DNA of 64,000 nucleotides from Acholeplasma laidlawii_A (lineage in GTDB: Bacteria; Bacillota_I; Bacilli_A; Acholeplasmatales; Acholeplasmataceae), in the NCBI RefSeq assembly GCF_030166555.2, contig NZ_CP126461.2; one strand, given 5' to 3'. The position numbers and the translations under genes are program-made. The notes under the pieces were generated by a model, which was not told where the DNA came from, made no database searches, and worked only from the letters and a program-made list of their open reading frames with translations. This document shows positions 18,249 through 28,211 of this stretch, one piece after another (the first letter of the stretch is position 1; each line of letters starts with the position of its first letter).

Positions 18249-18920
18249 ATGTGTGGACGTTTTACACTAACTGTGTCAAAAGATCAACTAGAAGCCTTAC
18301 TAAAGAGTAGATATGATATTTTAGATAGCACTAACTTCAAGCTACCAAGATATAATATTAGTCCATCTAGTGAAGTAATTAGTATCTTACATGATGGTAA
18401 AAGACATCGAGTTGGCCAATTAAAATGGGGATTTAGACCAAAGTTCTCATCAACAGATAAACCCCTAGAAATCATCAACATAAAGGGTGAAACAGTATTT
18501 GAAAAACCGATCTTTAAAGAAAGTTTTCTAAAAAGACGTTGCACCATTTTAGCAGATAGTTTTTTTGAATGGAATAGAGATAAAAAAGATAAAAACCCAT
18601 ATAGATTTATGACCGATAATGGACTGTTTGCGATGGCAGCAATCTGGCAAACGGTAGAAACTAAAACGGGTGAAAAGATACATACTGTTGCGATTATTAC
18701 AACTGAAAGTAATGATCTCATGCATGCTATCCATGATAGGATGCCAGTTATCTTAACTAAGGAAGAAGAACAAATTTGGCTAAATAATCAAATTAAAGAT
18801 ATAAAGACACTAGAAAAATTAATTAAGCCTTTTGATGCTGAACATATGTATTATGAAAGAGTTTCAACCTTAGTAAATAACCCTAAAAATGATGATATCG
18901 CAGTAATTGCAAAAATATAG
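18249..18920 (+). CDS. SRAP (YedK/HMCES) abasic-site crosslink protein
   Basis: Shields abasic sites in single-stranded DNA by a covalent thiazolidine link from its N-terminal Cys. The catalytic group is present: Cys2 (MCGRFTL), Asn36 (RYNISPS), Glu107 (SFFEW) and His162 (HDRMPVIL). Since Cys must follow the initiator Met, the start is ATG 18249, not the in-frame GTG at 18240; GAGGGTGAT supplies the SD. Length 223 residues is normal. TGTTACAAT just upstream may be an extended -10. A gene of unknown function follows closely. Confidence 0.93.
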   Translation: MCGRFTLTVSKDQLEALLKSRYDILDSTNFKLPRYNISPSSEVISILHDGKRHRVGQLKWGFRPKFSSTDKPLEIINIKGETVFEKPIFKESFLKRRCTILADSFFEWNRDKKDKNPYRFMTDNGLFAMAAIWQTVETKTGEKIHTVAIITTESNDLMHAIHDRMPVILTKEEEQIWLNNQIKDIKTLEKLIKPFDAEHMYYERVSTLVNNPKNDDIAVIAKI

Positions 18921-18936
18921 ACGAGGAAGATATGAA

Positions 18937-19692
18937 ATGGATAGATTAAAAAGATTAGGTGACATCTTACAAGCATTTGATGCTTATGATGTTTTTGAGT
19001 ATTATAAATTAAATGGTGCTTCTGCACTACAGTTTTTAATAATTGATTTAGGGTTTGTAACAAATGAACTCAATTTTGATTTAGATACAAACTTAGATAT
19101 TAAAAAAGTAAATGAACTAAGAAATATAGTAAACCGAGAACTACCAAAAATATTACAACAAAAAAACTTTAGCTTGGATGTGAAACATACACAATTAACA
19201 GGCAGGATTGACAGTTATGCGATCATTGATAATACAACGAAGCAAGAATATAAATTAAACTTTAATTATTTAAACCGTGTACACGTATTAAACACTGAAT
19301 ACTTTGCAAGAAAAGATAATCAATTTGAGGATTTACATATATATGCGCTTTCAACACTTGAAAACTACGCCAAGTTTTTTGTTGAAGTAATCGAAGGGAA
19401 ACCATTTATCAGTGTACTTGATCATGTAATTTTATCTAATAAAATCATGCCGCAACAATATCCTTTTATTAAAAAAATGGTGCTTTTTTACATAGCAATC
19501 AGTGATATGAAGCAACAAATTAATTTGGATTTAATGCCGCTTAAGTTAAAAACTTTACTTAACTTTAACGAAGACGATCTTTTATTTTTAGATAAAGTAA
19601 ATCAGGGTGTATTAGACATACCTATGATTTTACCTCCAACAATGGCATCAAAACTAGAACATCATCCAAAAGTTAAATTAATGAGGAAATAA
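18937..19692 (+). CDS. Unrecognised 251-residue protein
   Basis: I do not recognise this family. The product is soluble-looking, without signal peptide or clear membrane helices, and rich in Asn, Lys and Leu; recognisable local features are a NFNYLNRVHVLN stretch and a central hydrophobic FFVEVIEG. The start is ATG 18937, chosen because GAGGAAG (18923-18929) sits at SD distance; the in-frame TTG 18907 lies inside the SRAP gene. It is 16 bases after SRAP and one base before the oxidoreductase gene, so the three are probably one transcript. Confidence 0.65.
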   Translation: MDRLKRLGDILQAFDAYDVFEYYKLNGASALQFLIIDLGFVTNELNFDLDTNLDIKKVNELRNIVNRELPKILQQKNFSLDVKHTQLTGRIDSYAIIDNTTKQEYKLNFNYLNRVHVLNTEYFARKDNQFEDLHIYALSTLENYAKFFVEVIEGKPFISVLDHVILSNKIMPQQYPFIKKMVLFYIAISDMKQQINLDLMPLKLKTLLNFNEDDLLFLDKVNQGVLDIPMILPPTMASKLEHHPKVKLMRK

Positions 19693-19693
19693 G

Positions 19694-20740
19694 ATGAAAC
19701 CATATACATTAGGCATGATTACTTTTTTAGAAAGTGGTATAGATGAACAAAGTGGGAAAGTATCTCACAAAGAACGCTTAGACCGTGCAATTGAAGAAAT
19801 TGTTTTAGCTGATAAGGTAGGTCTTGATTATTATGGTATTGGTGAGCATCATAGATCAGACTATGCTGCATCAAGTCCTCAAATCATATTAGCTGCAGCA
19901 GCAAAACTTACAAACCGCATTCATCTGGGTAGTGCTGTGACTGTTTTATCAAGTTCAGACCCAGTTCGAATTTATGAGGATTTTGCAACGCTTGACGTAT
20001 TAAGTAATGGGCGAGCTGAAATTATGGCTGGTAGAGGTTCATTTATTGAATCCTTCCCACTATTTGGTTATGATCTAGATGACTATCAAACACTATTTAC
20101 AGAAAAACTGGACATGTTACTTGAAATTAGAAAAAGTGAACGTCTTACTTGGAAGGGTGGAAAACACACTCCAAAACTAGATAATGTGGGTATATACCCT
20201 AGAAGTATTCAAGAAAATTTAAAGGTAAGTATTGCAGTTGGTGGTACACAATCTAGCGTTGTGCGTGCTGCTAAATTAGGGTTACCGATGATTATTGCTG
20301 TTCTAGGTGGTTCTCCACTTAGATTTAAACCATTAGTGGATCTCTACAAACATTTTTATCATGAGGCAGGGCATAATCCTGATGACATGGAAATTGGCAT
20401 TGCAATTCATGGTCTTATCACAGATAAAAATCCAAAAAATCTTGTTGAACGATATTTCTTACCGCACCATGCAACCTTCACTAAATTAGGTGAAGAGCGT
20501 GGTTGGAGTGTAGGTCATAAAAAAGAATACTTGAGTAAAGTATTAGAGGGACCACTTTTTGTAGGTCATGTAGATGATATTGAAAAACGTATTTTAGAAG
20601 TCTTTGAAGGTTTGGGTGTCAATAGATTTTTACTGCAAACACCAGGTTCATTAATGCCTCATGAAGATGTATTAAAAACAATTGAACTCTATGGAAATAG
20701 AATCATACCAAATATTAAGAAAAAATTAAATAAAGCTTAA
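19694..20740 (+). CDS. Luciferase-like (LLM class) flavin-dependent oxidoreductase
   Basis: Protein of 348 residues with the bacterial luciferase-like TIM-barrel pattern: LADKVGLDYYGIGEHH (about 38-53), an IHLGSAVTVLSSSDPVRIYEDFATLD strip (about 76-101) and RAEIMAGRGSF. It would use FMN or F420-like flavin; substrate is unknown. SD GAGGAAAT overlaps the end of the previous gene and the start lies one base after its TAA. A hairpin followed by T residues at 20752-20804 could end this transcript. Confidence 0.88.
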   Translation: MKPYTLGMITFLESGIDEQSGKVSHKERLDRAIEEIVLADKVGLDYYGIGEHHRSDYAASSPQIILAAAAKLTNRIHLGSAVTVLSSSDPVRIYEDFATLDVLSNGRAEIMAGRGSFIESFPLFGYDLDDYQTLFTEKLDMLLEIRKSERLTWKGGKHTPKLDNVGIYPRSIQENLKVSIAVGGTQSSVVRAAKLGLPMIIAVLGGSPLRFKPLVDLYKHFYHEAGHNPDDMEIGIAIHGLITDKNPKNLVERYFLPHHATFTKLGEERGWSVGHKKEYLSKVLEGPLFVGHVDDIEKRILEVFEGLGVNRFLLQTPGSLMPHEDVLKTIELYGNRIIPNIKKKLNKA

Positions 20741-20751
20741 TCATGAAAGAA

Positions 20752-20804
20752 GATGTGAAACTGGTTGCAGATATTATAATGTAAACGGTTGCACATCTTT
20801 TTAT
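20752..20804 (+). terminator. Probable terminator that also contains LacI-type operator sequences
   Basis: AGATGTG (from 20751) pairs with CACATCT (20792-20798), extended by interrupted pairs inside, with a T run after it. The same DNA holds a perfect match to the cre consensus WTGNAANCGNWNNCW at 20779-20793 (ATGTAAACGGTTGCA) and a one-mismatch relative TGAAACTGGTTGCA at 20756-20769, flanking a TATAAT at 20775-20780. Confidence 0.55.
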
Positions 20805-20830
20805 CATATTTGTGTGATAAAATATGCATG

Positions 20831-20836
20831 TATAAT
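20831..20836 (+). promoter_or_regulatory. -10 box of the glgP promoter
   Basis: TATAAT lies 24 bases before ATG 20860. A weak -35 (TTTGTG, 20809-20814) stands 16 bases upstream. The operator-like sites at 20756-20793 are just upstream of this promoter and could serve activation or repression. Confidence 0.45.
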
Positions 20837-20859
20837 TACTTATCAGAAAGGAACTTAAA

Positions 20860-23238
20860 ATGGACAACGTATTTATTAACAAAGAGATTTTTAAGGGCGC
20901 ATATATACTCACGCTAAAGAATCTATTCAATAAAAGAATAGAAACAGCAACATTATATGAAAAGTATGCAGCATTAGCTTCATTACTTGATAAACAACTA
21001 GAGACTGATTACGAAGCAACTACTGAATATGTAGAGAAAAACAACTTAAAGAAAACTATTTATTTTTCAATGGAGTTCTTAATGGGTCGTTTAATCACAT
21101 CTAACCTGATGAATTCAGGTTATGCGGATGTTGTAAAAGCGGCATTTGATGATTTTGGATATGATTTAAATGAAATAGAACTTGCAGAAACTGATGCAGG
21201 ACTTGGTAATGGAGGATTAGTTCGTTTAGCGGCTTGTTTCCTTGATTCAGCAGCATCATTATCACTACCTTTTTATGGTAACTCACTAAGATACAAAAAA
21301 GGATTTTTCGTTCAAAGATTTGAAAACGACAAACAAAGAGAATATCCGGACCCATGGTTAGATAAACCTTTTTATTGGGAAGAAAGAAAAGACGAAGAAG
21401 CTATCAATATTCCATATTTTGGTTATGTTAAAGATACAAAATTAATTGATCCTGTATGGGTTAAAGCTGTACCTTATGATGTTAAGGTTGTAGGTGCTGG
21501 AAATGGTGTGATTACACACCTTAGATTATGGTCAGCTGAAAAGAGTGAATTGCATCCATATCATGATGAAGAATATCTAAAGATGGTTTCTACAATCACA
21601 GAATCATTATACCCAGATGACTCTACTGAAGCGGGTAAAACATTAAGATTACAACAACAATACCTATTCTCTGCGGCAGGTATTAAATCAGTTATTTTAG
21701 AACATAAACGCTTAGGTCGTGATATTAGAGACTTACATAAATATTATGTATTCCAAGTAAATGACACCCACCCAACATTAATTATTCCTGAATTAATGCG
21801 CATCTTGATGGATGAAGAAAACTTAGGTTATGATGAGTCATGGGATATTGTTACGCAATCAGTAGCATATACAAACCATACGATTTTATCTGAAGCTTTG
21901 GAAAAATGGAATATTAAGATCTTTAGAAACTTATTACCTAGAACATTTGAAATTGTTCAAGAAATGAATCGTAGATTCAAGATTGTTTTAGAAGAAGCTA
22001 AAGTACCACAAGAAAAAGTATATCAGATGCAACTAATTGGTGCTAACAACGTACGCATGGCTAATATTTGTATCTATGGATCGTTTTCAGTGAACGGTGT
22101 TGCTGCATTACATACTGATATCTTAAAGAACATTGAACTCAATGACTTCTACAAATTATATCCATCCAAATTTAACAATAAAACTAACGGTATTACCCAC
22201 CGTAGATGGTTATTACACATTAACCATGAATTGACTGACATACTTGATAATTTATTAGGCAGCAATGCATGGCATAAAGACTTAAGTTTAATCAAGGGAT
22301 TAGAAAAATATAAAGATGATCTAAAAGTCCAAAAAATGATTAAAGACATGAAGTTATCTAAGAAGCGTGCACTCATTCAGAAGATTAAAAAAGATACAGG
22401 TATCCTTCTTGATGAAAATGCTATTTTTGATATTCAAATTAAACGTCTCCACGAATACAAACGTCAATTATTAAATATCTTAAATATCATTTACACATAT
22501 CAAAGATTAAAAACAGATATGGAATTCAAAAAGAACTTCCATCCTCAAAACTTTATCTTTGGAGCTAAAGCAGCACCTTCATATGTGATGGCTAAAGGTA
22601 TTATTGAATTGATCAACAAAACAAGCCATGTCATAAATAATGATACAGATACAAACAAATTACTTAAAGTTGTCTTCGTAGAAAACTATAATGTAACCTA
22701 TGCTGAATACTTATTCCCGGCTGCAGATTTATCTGAGCAAATTTCTACTGCATCTAAAGAAGCAAGTGGAACAGGTAATATGAAGTTCATGTTAAATGGT
22801 GCTGTAACAATAGGGACTATGGACGGTGCTAACGTAGAAATCGTTAAAGAAGCTGGTATGGAAAATAACATCATCTTTGGTTTATCTTCTGATGAAGTAA
22901 ATAACATCTATAAAAATAATGGATACAAACCTAGACAAATTTATGATGAAGATCCAAGATTACAATCTATATTTGATTTTATAAGAGCATTAACAATTAA
23001 TCCAACCCACTTTGACTTTATACTGCAAAATTTATTAACATCTGACTACTTCTTGGTATTAAAAGATTTTGATAGTTATGTAAAAGCACAAGAAAGAGCA
23101 AATCAATTATATAAAGATCAAAAACAATGGTGGCACATGGTTATCATGAATATTGCAAATGCTGGCTTCTTTACTTCTGATCGTACAATAGCACAATACA
23201 ATCAAGACATTTGGCAGCTAGAAGAAATAAAAAAATAA
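20860..23238 (+). CDS. glgP: Glycogen/maltodextrin phosphorylase
   Basis: Phosphorolysis of alpha-1,4-glucan to glucose-1-phosphate with pyridoxal phosphate (GT35). GLGNGGLVRLAACFLDS is near residue 112, DTHPTL near 304, and the cofactor lysine is Lys642 in EASGTGNMK. Length (792 aa) is normal. SD AGAAAGGA precedes ATG 20860. glgB follows after a hairpin; together with the pullulanase downstream this is the breakdown half of the glycogen system. LacI-type operator-like sites lie upstream. Confidence 0.96.
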   Translation: MDNVFINKEIFKGAYILTLKNLFNKRIETATLYEKYAALASLLDKQLETDYEATTEYVEKNNLKKTIYFSMEFLMGRLITSNLMNSGYADVVKAAFDDFGYDLNEIELAETDAGLGNGGLVRLAACFLDSAASLSLPFYGNSLRYKKGFFVQRFENDKQREYPDPWLDKPFYWEERKDEEAINIPYFGYVKDTKLIDPVWVKAVPYDVKVVGAGNGVITHLRLWSAEKSELHPYHDEEYLKMVSTITESLYPDDSTEAGKTLRLQQQYLFSAAGIKSVILEHKRLGRDIRDLHKYYVFQVNDTHPTLIIPELMRILMDEENLGYDESWDIVTQSVAYTNHTILSEALEKWNIKIFRNLLPRTFEIVQEMNRRFKIVLEEAKVPQEKVYQMQLIGANNVRMANICIYGSFSVNGVAALHTDILKNIELNDFYKLYPSKFNNKTNGITHRRWLLHINHELTDILDNLLGSNAWHKDLSLIKGLEKYKDDLKVQKMIKDMKLSKKRALIQKIKKDTGILLDENAIFDIQIKRLHEYKRQLLNILNIIYTYQRLKTDMEFKKNFHPQNFIFGAKAAPSYVMAKGIIELINKTSHVINNDTDTNKLLKVVFVENYNVTYAEYLFPAADLSEQISTASKEASGTGNMKFMLNGAVTIGTMDGANVEIVKEAGMENNIIFGLSSDEVNNIYKNNGYKPRQIYDEDPRLQSIFDFIRALTINPTHFDFILQNLLTSDYFLVLKDFDSYVKAQERANQLYKDQKQWWHMVIMNIANAGFFTSDRTIAQYNQDIWQLEEIKK

Positions 23239-23251
23239 TTAATTTATAAAG

Positions 23252-23286
23252 AAAATGTGCCTTATTTTAATGATAAGGCCATTTTT
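23252..23286 (+). terminator. Terminator between glgP and glgB
   Basis: AAAATG(T)GCCTTA pairs with TAAGGC CATTTT with one bulged base, followed by TTTTT. glgB would then need its own promoter (candidate TGTAAAAT near 23300). Confidence 0.6.
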
Positions 23287-23343
23287 CTAGCATATTTAGT
23301 GTAAAATAGTATTAAAGAATAATCATTGGGGAGGTACATAAAA

Positions 23344-25188
23344 TTGGCATTTACAGAATCTCATGCAAATTTATATTTATTGGGCAAGAACTATTTAGCA
23401 CATCAGTTTTTAGGCGCACACTTGAATAAGGATGATGATGGAAACATCATATCTACCACATTTACTGTTTATGCACCAAACGCAAAAGAAGTTAGACTTA
23501 TTGCTGATTTTAATAATTTTGAAGGCTGGAAACATGTTCTAACTAAAATTCATCCGCAAGGATTTTGGTCCATTACGATATCAAAAGATCTTGAATGGGC
23601 AACCTACAAATATGAGATCCACCAAAAAGATGGCAAGGTTGTACATAAGGCAGACCCATTTGGATACTTTTCAGAAGTTAGACCATCAAATGCATCTAAA
23701 GTTTACGATATCGATGCATACTATTGGAAAGATCATGACTGGTTTAAAAATAAGAAAAAAGTCTATGATCAACCAATGCTTATCTATGAAGTGCATCTTG
23801 GCTCTTGGCAAAGAAATAACGGTCAATTTAGACCATATAATGAAGTCGTCAAGGATTTAATTGAGCATGTAAAATACAATGGTTTTACGGATATTGAACT
23901 CATGCCAGTCTATGAGCATCCACTGGATGACTCATGGGGTTATCAAGGTACAGGTTTTTTTGCAGCAACCTCTAGATTTGGGTCACCAAAAGATTTAATG
24001 TACTTAATAGATCAATGTCATCAACATGGCATTGGTGTAATCATGGACTGGGTTCTAGGTCATATTAATAAAGATGACTTTGGTTTATTTAAATTTGATG
24101 GGACTTACCTTTATGAATATGAGGATGCCTTTAAAAGGGAAAATATTACTTGGGGTACAGCAAATCTAGACTTCAACAAAGGTATTACTAGAAGTTTTAT
24201 GATGTCTGCCTTAACTTTTTGGATGGATTATTTCCATGTTGACGGATTTAGAATTGATGCAGTATCTCACTTGTTTTATTATCTAGGTGATCAGTCAAAT
24301 GGTATCAATGAAGAAGCTATTTCATTTTTAAAAGAAATATCAGCACACATATTTAGTAAGGATGAAACCTTTATTCTATCTGCAGAAGACTCAACAGCCT
24401 TTCCACTAGTTACCAAACCAACCTTTGCTGGAGGTATTGGTTTCAATTATAAATGGAATATGGGCTTTATGAATGATGTCTTATCCTATTTTAAACTTGA
24501 TCCAATTTACAGAAAACATCACCATGATAAATTAACTTTTGGCTTAGTATATGCATTTAATGAACAATTTATTTTACCTTTTAGCCATGATGAAGTGGTT
24601 CATTTAAAACGCTCCTTAGTGAGTAAGATGCCTGGAAGTTACGAACAAAAGTTTGCTCATTATAGAAATCTGATTACATTCTATATGACGCATCCTGGTA
24701 AAAAATTACTATTTATGGGACAAGAATTTGCTCAAATTGCAGAATGGGATTTTAAAAAGGAACTTGACTGGGAATTGTTAAAGTTTCCTATACATGACGC
24801 TTTTAATAGGTATTTTAGAGATTTAGCACATGTTTATAGACACCACGATGCACTTTATCAAAAAGATCATGACCCATCAGGATTTAAATGGTTAATTGTG
24901 GATCATAAAGACACATCTGTCTTCGCTTACGCAAGATACTCGGATAACGAAGTGCTTGTTATGGTTCATAACCTGACTCCAAACTATTATCAAAGCTATG
25001 AAGTTGGTGTACCTTATGAAGGAACTTATGAGGAAATATTGAATTCCAACAAAGATATTTATAATGGTACAAACTTATATAACGGCTTACCACTAAAGAC
25101 CTATAAAGAACCAAGAAATGGTCAACCATATCATATCAAGGTACAACTTTCAGGGTTAACGAGTATTATCTTTAAATATAAAAAATGA
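23344..25188 (+). CDS. glgB: 1,4-alpha-glucan branching enzyme
   Basis: Creates alpha-1,6 branches in glycogen (GH13). An N-terminal CBM48-type domain (about 25-115) precedes the TIM barrel with Asp305 (GFRIDAV), Glu348 (SAEDS) and Asp416 (SHDEVVH) as the catalytic triad. The start is TTG 23344 because GGGGAGG at 23328-23334 sits at SD distance; an earlier in-frame TTG at 23326 overlaps that SD. The resulting 614 residues lack the extra N-terminal domain of E. coli GlgB. It converges on the LacI-family gene across a stem-loop. Confidence 0.95.
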   Translation: MAFTESHANLYLLGKNYLAHQFLGAHLNKDDDGNIISTTFTVYAPNAKEVRLIADFNNFEGWKHVLTKIHPQGFWSITISKDLEWATYKYEIHQKDGKVVHKADPFGYFSEVRPSNASKVYDIDAYYWKDHDWFKNKKKVYDQPMLIYEVHLGSWQRNNGQFRPYNEVVKDLIEHVKYNGFTDIELMPVYEHPLDDSWGYQGTGFFAATSRFGSPKDLMYLIDQCHQHGIGVIMDWVLGHINKDDFGLFKFDGTYLYEYEDAFKRENITWGTANLDFNKGITRSFMMSALTFWMDYFHVDGFRIDAVSHLFYYLGDQSNGINEEAISFLKEISAHIFSKDETFILSAEDSTAFPLVTKPTFAGGIGFNYKWNMGFMNDVLSYFKLDPIYRKHHHDKLTFGLVYAFNEQFILPFSHDEVVHLKRSLVSKMPGSYEQKFAHYRNLITFYMTHPGKKLLFMGQEFAQIAEWDFKKELDWELLKFPIHDAFNRYFRDLAHVYRHHDALYQKDHDPSGFKWLIVDHKDTSVFAYARYSDNEVLVMVHNLTPNYYQSYEVGVPYEGTYEEILNSNKDIYNGTNLYNGLPLKTYKEPRNGQPYHIKVQLSGLTSIIFKYKK

Positions 25189-25211
25189 GAATCCTATTTT
25201 AGGATTCTCAT
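25185..25211. terminator. Stem-loop shared by glgB and the lacI-family gene
   Basis: ATGAGAATCCTA (25185-25196) pairs perfectly with TAGGATTCTCAT (25200-25211) around TTT. Both stop codons lie in the stem. The reverse-strand exit is T-rich, so it terminates the regulator gene better than glgB. Confidence 0.75.
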
Positions 25212-26179
25212 CTTGTTGATTTACGTTCTACTAATTCAACATTCATGACTTCATGAAGTGTGGATAACTCATCACCACGAATTAATCTTGTTAGATTGAT
25301 AAACGCTTGTTTACCTAATAAATTGATTGGTTGAGAAATGGTTGTTAGGGGTGGATGAATCCACTCTACAAAAGGTGTATTATCATAACCAATAATTTGG
25401 ACATCTTCAGGCACTTTGCGACCTAAGCGTTGTAAAATAGAAGATATGACAAGTGCCATTGTATCTGAGTATGCAAAGATACCATCAATATGAGGATTAG
25501 CACTTAAAACTTGTTCGATAAGTTTAGCATCCGGATTAACTAGGTCAAAGTCGAAGACATCAGCGTGTAAATTATGTTCTTTTAAAACCTTATTAAAACC
25601 TAATGTTCGCTCAATCGTTGTCATTAAAAAACTCGGACCTCTAAAGACAGCTAAATGCTTAGAACCGCCTTTAATAAGTTTCTTAGCAGCTAACTCACCT
25701 GCAGTCACAGAGTCTGCAGTAATAGAAGGGATGTTTTCATCTAAAATGTGATCAATTGTAATAATCGGTACCTTGATTTCATCTAGTTTAGACATGTTTT
25801 GGAAATTAGATGCTACAATAATACCTTCAATGTTATATTGTTCAAAGAATCTAATATATTCTAATTCACGTTCAGGGTCGTCTTGAACGTTAAATAACAT
25901 AATTTTATAACCATTTGCCTGAGCTTGACTCTCAATCGATTCTAATAACTCACCATAAAAATATGGCCCGATATGCGGTACAATGACCGCAATGATTTTA
26001 GAAGAACGATTGGTTAAACTTCTAGCTAGTTGGTTAGGCACAAAACCTAAGTCTTTAATAGACTGTTCAATAAGCAAACGTGTATCTTCATGTACGTAAC
26101 CACGCTTATTGATAACACGTGATACTGTGGAGATACTGACATTCGATTTCTTAGCTACATCTTTAATGGTTGGTTTCAT
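25208..26179 (-). CDS. LacI/GalR-family transcriptional regulator
   Basis: Sugar-responsive DNA-binding protein of 323 residues. The helix-turn-helix IKDVAKKSNVSISTVSRVIN is at about 4-23, followed by a hinge helix (ARSLTNRSS) and a periplasmic-binding-protein-like effector domain (IIAVIVPHIGPYFYGELLESIE onward). SD CGAGGTGA precedes ATG 26179. It sits between glgB and the pullulanase operon and is divergent from the latter with a 74-base shared region, so it probably controls maltodextrin/glycogen genes. Operator-like sites at the glgA promoter and upstream of glgP are natural targets, though a CcpA-type role is also possible. Confidence 0.92.
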   Translation of the reverse strand: MKPTIKDVAKKSNVSISTVSRVINKRGYVHEDTRLLIEQSIKDLGFVPNQLARSLTNRSSKIIAVIVPHIGPYFYGELLESIESQAQANGYKIMLFNVQDDPERELEYIRFFEQYNIEGIIVASNFQNMSKLDEIKVPIITIDHILDENIPSITADSVTAGELAAKKLIKGGSKHLAVFRGPSFLMTTIERTLGFNKVLKEHNLHADVFDFDLVNPDAKLIEQVLSANPHIDGIFAYSDTMALVISSILQRLGRKVPEDVQIIGYDNTPFVEWIHPPLTTISQPINLLGKQAFINLTRLIRGDELSTLHEVMNVELVERKSTR

Positions 26180-26253
26180 AGTTCACCTCGTATATATTAT
26201 ACTTATTTTATCACAATAAACTAAAAAACATGAAAGTGTAGGAAATATTATAA

Positions 26254-28206
26254 ATGATTAAAGCTTTTATTGATGATTTACAATTAATTAGATTAGAATC
26301 TACTGACTATATTTATGACATTCATATCCAGGGTTATGAAATCACTTGGTATAAAAATGAAGGTGAAAATCAATATTTTAAATCGAATATCGATTTGAAA
26401 TTACATGAAGTTGACCATGTTTATATCAATCATCATAGATATCCATTACATATTGGATTAGTGACACTACATAAATCGTTTGATAAAAAATATAGATATG
26501 ATGGTCCGCTTGGCGCAGTTTATACCAGAACACACACTGACTTTTATGTTTATAGTCCAGTTGCTAAAGAAATATATTGTATGGTAGATGGTGCTACGTA
26601 TGAAATGACATACTTAGAAGGTGGTGCATACCATGTTCGAGTTCAAGGTGATCTTGAAGGAAAAACCTACGCTTATAATGTAAGACTAGTGGATACATTC
26701 CAATTAGCAAATGATCCATACACTATAGCAAGCAATCTAGATGCCTCTGTTATTATTGATGTTGATAAATTAGAACCACAAGTTCACGATCACGTTACCT
26801 TAAAAAAATATACAGATGCAGTCATTTATGAAGGTATGATAAGAGATTTAACCATTGATCTTGATGTACCAAATAAAGGTACTTTCTTAGGTGTGACAGA
26901 ATATAGTGAAACATTAAAATCATCCGTTCTAGAATACATAAAAAACTTAGGTGCTACACATTTTCAAGTATTACCAGTTTATGATTTTTATGGCGTAGAT
27001 GATGTGAATAAAGATGCTCTTTATAACTGGGGATATAACCCAATGCAATATTTTGCATTAGAAGGGTGGTTATCTAAAAATCCAAGTGATCCATATAGTA
27101 GAATCAACGAATTTAGAAAAATAGTTGATAAAGCCCATGAAATTGGCTTAGGTGTGAATATGGACGTTGTTTATAATCACGTTTATGAACGTGCATTATT
27201 CCCTTATGATTATTTTGTTCCAGGTTATTTTTATAGACATGATAAACACTTTAAACAAACACACTCTGCATTTTTAGAAAATGACGTTGAAACAACCAAT
27301 TACATGGTTAGACGTTTAATAATTGATTCACTTGTTCATTTTGTTAAAAACTATAAAGTAGATGGATTTAGATTTGATTTAATGGGCTTAATGGATGTAG
27401 ATACCATGAATCAAATAGATGTAGAACTTAGAAAGTTAAATCCAAACATCATGCTTTATGGTGAAGGTTGGAATATGGACAATGCACTACCTAAGTCAAA
27501 ACGTAGTAACATGAACAACCAAACATTAATGCCTGCTATTGGACACTTTAATGATTTTTATAGAAATCTATTTAAGGGTGAGCTACACACAAAAGAACTT
27601 GGTTATGCAACTGGGTCTAAAGAAAAATTAGAAGATGTAGTAAAAGCATTAAAGGGTTCACCTCATATATTTAATACGCCTAATAAATCAGTAAACTATG
27701 TTGAATGTCATGATAATATGACACTTTTCGATACTTTGCACTTTAACTATAAAGATAAGAAAATTAAACATATATATCAAGATCTAGCAAATCATATCAT
27801 CGCAATCTCACAAGGTATACCTTTCTACCATGCTGGTCAAGAAATGTATCGCTCTAAGGATGGTGTTGAAAACTCTTATAAATCACCAGATAGTATTAAT
27901 ATGGTGAAATGGGAAGATTTTTCAAGCATTAAGAAATTAAGACAAATCTTAAAGATAAGAAAATCATACAAAGTATATCGTCATTCAGATTATAATAAAG
28001 ATGTTCATGCCAAAATTCATAGTGATTATGTACTTTATTCATTAAAATCTAATACGTATACACTAGATCACTACATTAAAAATGATTTTGATGAAATAAA
28101 AATACCATTAAATGGTAAACTAATATTTGGATCTAAGAATGTAAAAACACTAGATAATGAGATTTTAATTAACAAACCAGGTGTTTATATTATCAAAAGG
28201 AAGTAA
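26254..28206 (+). CDS. pulA: Type I pullulanase / glycogen debranching enzyme
   Basis: Cleaves alpha-1,6 links in branched glucan (GH13_14). An N-terminal CBM48-like part (about 85-170) precedes the barrel with the type I pullulanase motif YNWGYNP at 257-263 and catalytic Asp375 (FRFDLMG), Glu404 (GEGWN) and Asp487 (ECHDN). No signal peptide, so it acts in the cytoplasm. The region after the third strand lacks the usual GTGCGND stretch, reading SAFLENDVET instead. The 5-base gap to the ROK kinase and the tight spacing onward define a pulA-kinase-dgs-reductase operon. Confidence 0.92.
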   Translation: MIKAFIDDLQLIRLESTDYIYDIHIQGYEITWYKNEGENQYFKSNIDLKLHEVDHVYINHHRYPLHIGLVTLHKSFDKKYRYDGPLGAVYTRTHTDFYVYSPVAKEIYCMVDGATYEMTYLEGGAYHVRVQGDLEGKTYAYNVRLVDTFQLANDPYTIASNLDASVIIDVDKLEPQVHDHVTLKKYTDAVIYEGMIRDLTIDLDVPNKGTFLGVTEYSETLKSSVLEYIKNLGATHFQVLPVYDFYGVDDVNKDALYNWGYNPMQYFALEGWLSKNPSDPYSRINEFRKIVDKAHEIGLGVNMDVVYNHVYERALFPYDYFVPGYFYRHDKHFKQTHSAFLENDVETTNYMVRRLIIDSLVHFVKNYKVDGFRFDLMGLMDVDTMNQIDVELRKLNPNIMLYGEGWNMDNALPKSKRSNMNNQTLMPAIGHFNDFYRNLFKGELHTKELGYATGSKEKLEDVVKALKGSPHIFNTPNKSVNYVECHDNMTLFDTLHFNYKDKKIKHIYQDLANHIIAISQGIPFYHAGQEMYRSKDGVENSYKSPDSINMVKWEDFSSIKKLRQILKIRKSYKVYRHSDYNKDVHAKIHSDYVLYSLKSNTYTLDHYIKNDFDEIKIPLNGKLIFGSKNVKTLDNEILINKPGVYIIKRK

Positions 28207-28211
28207 ATAAT

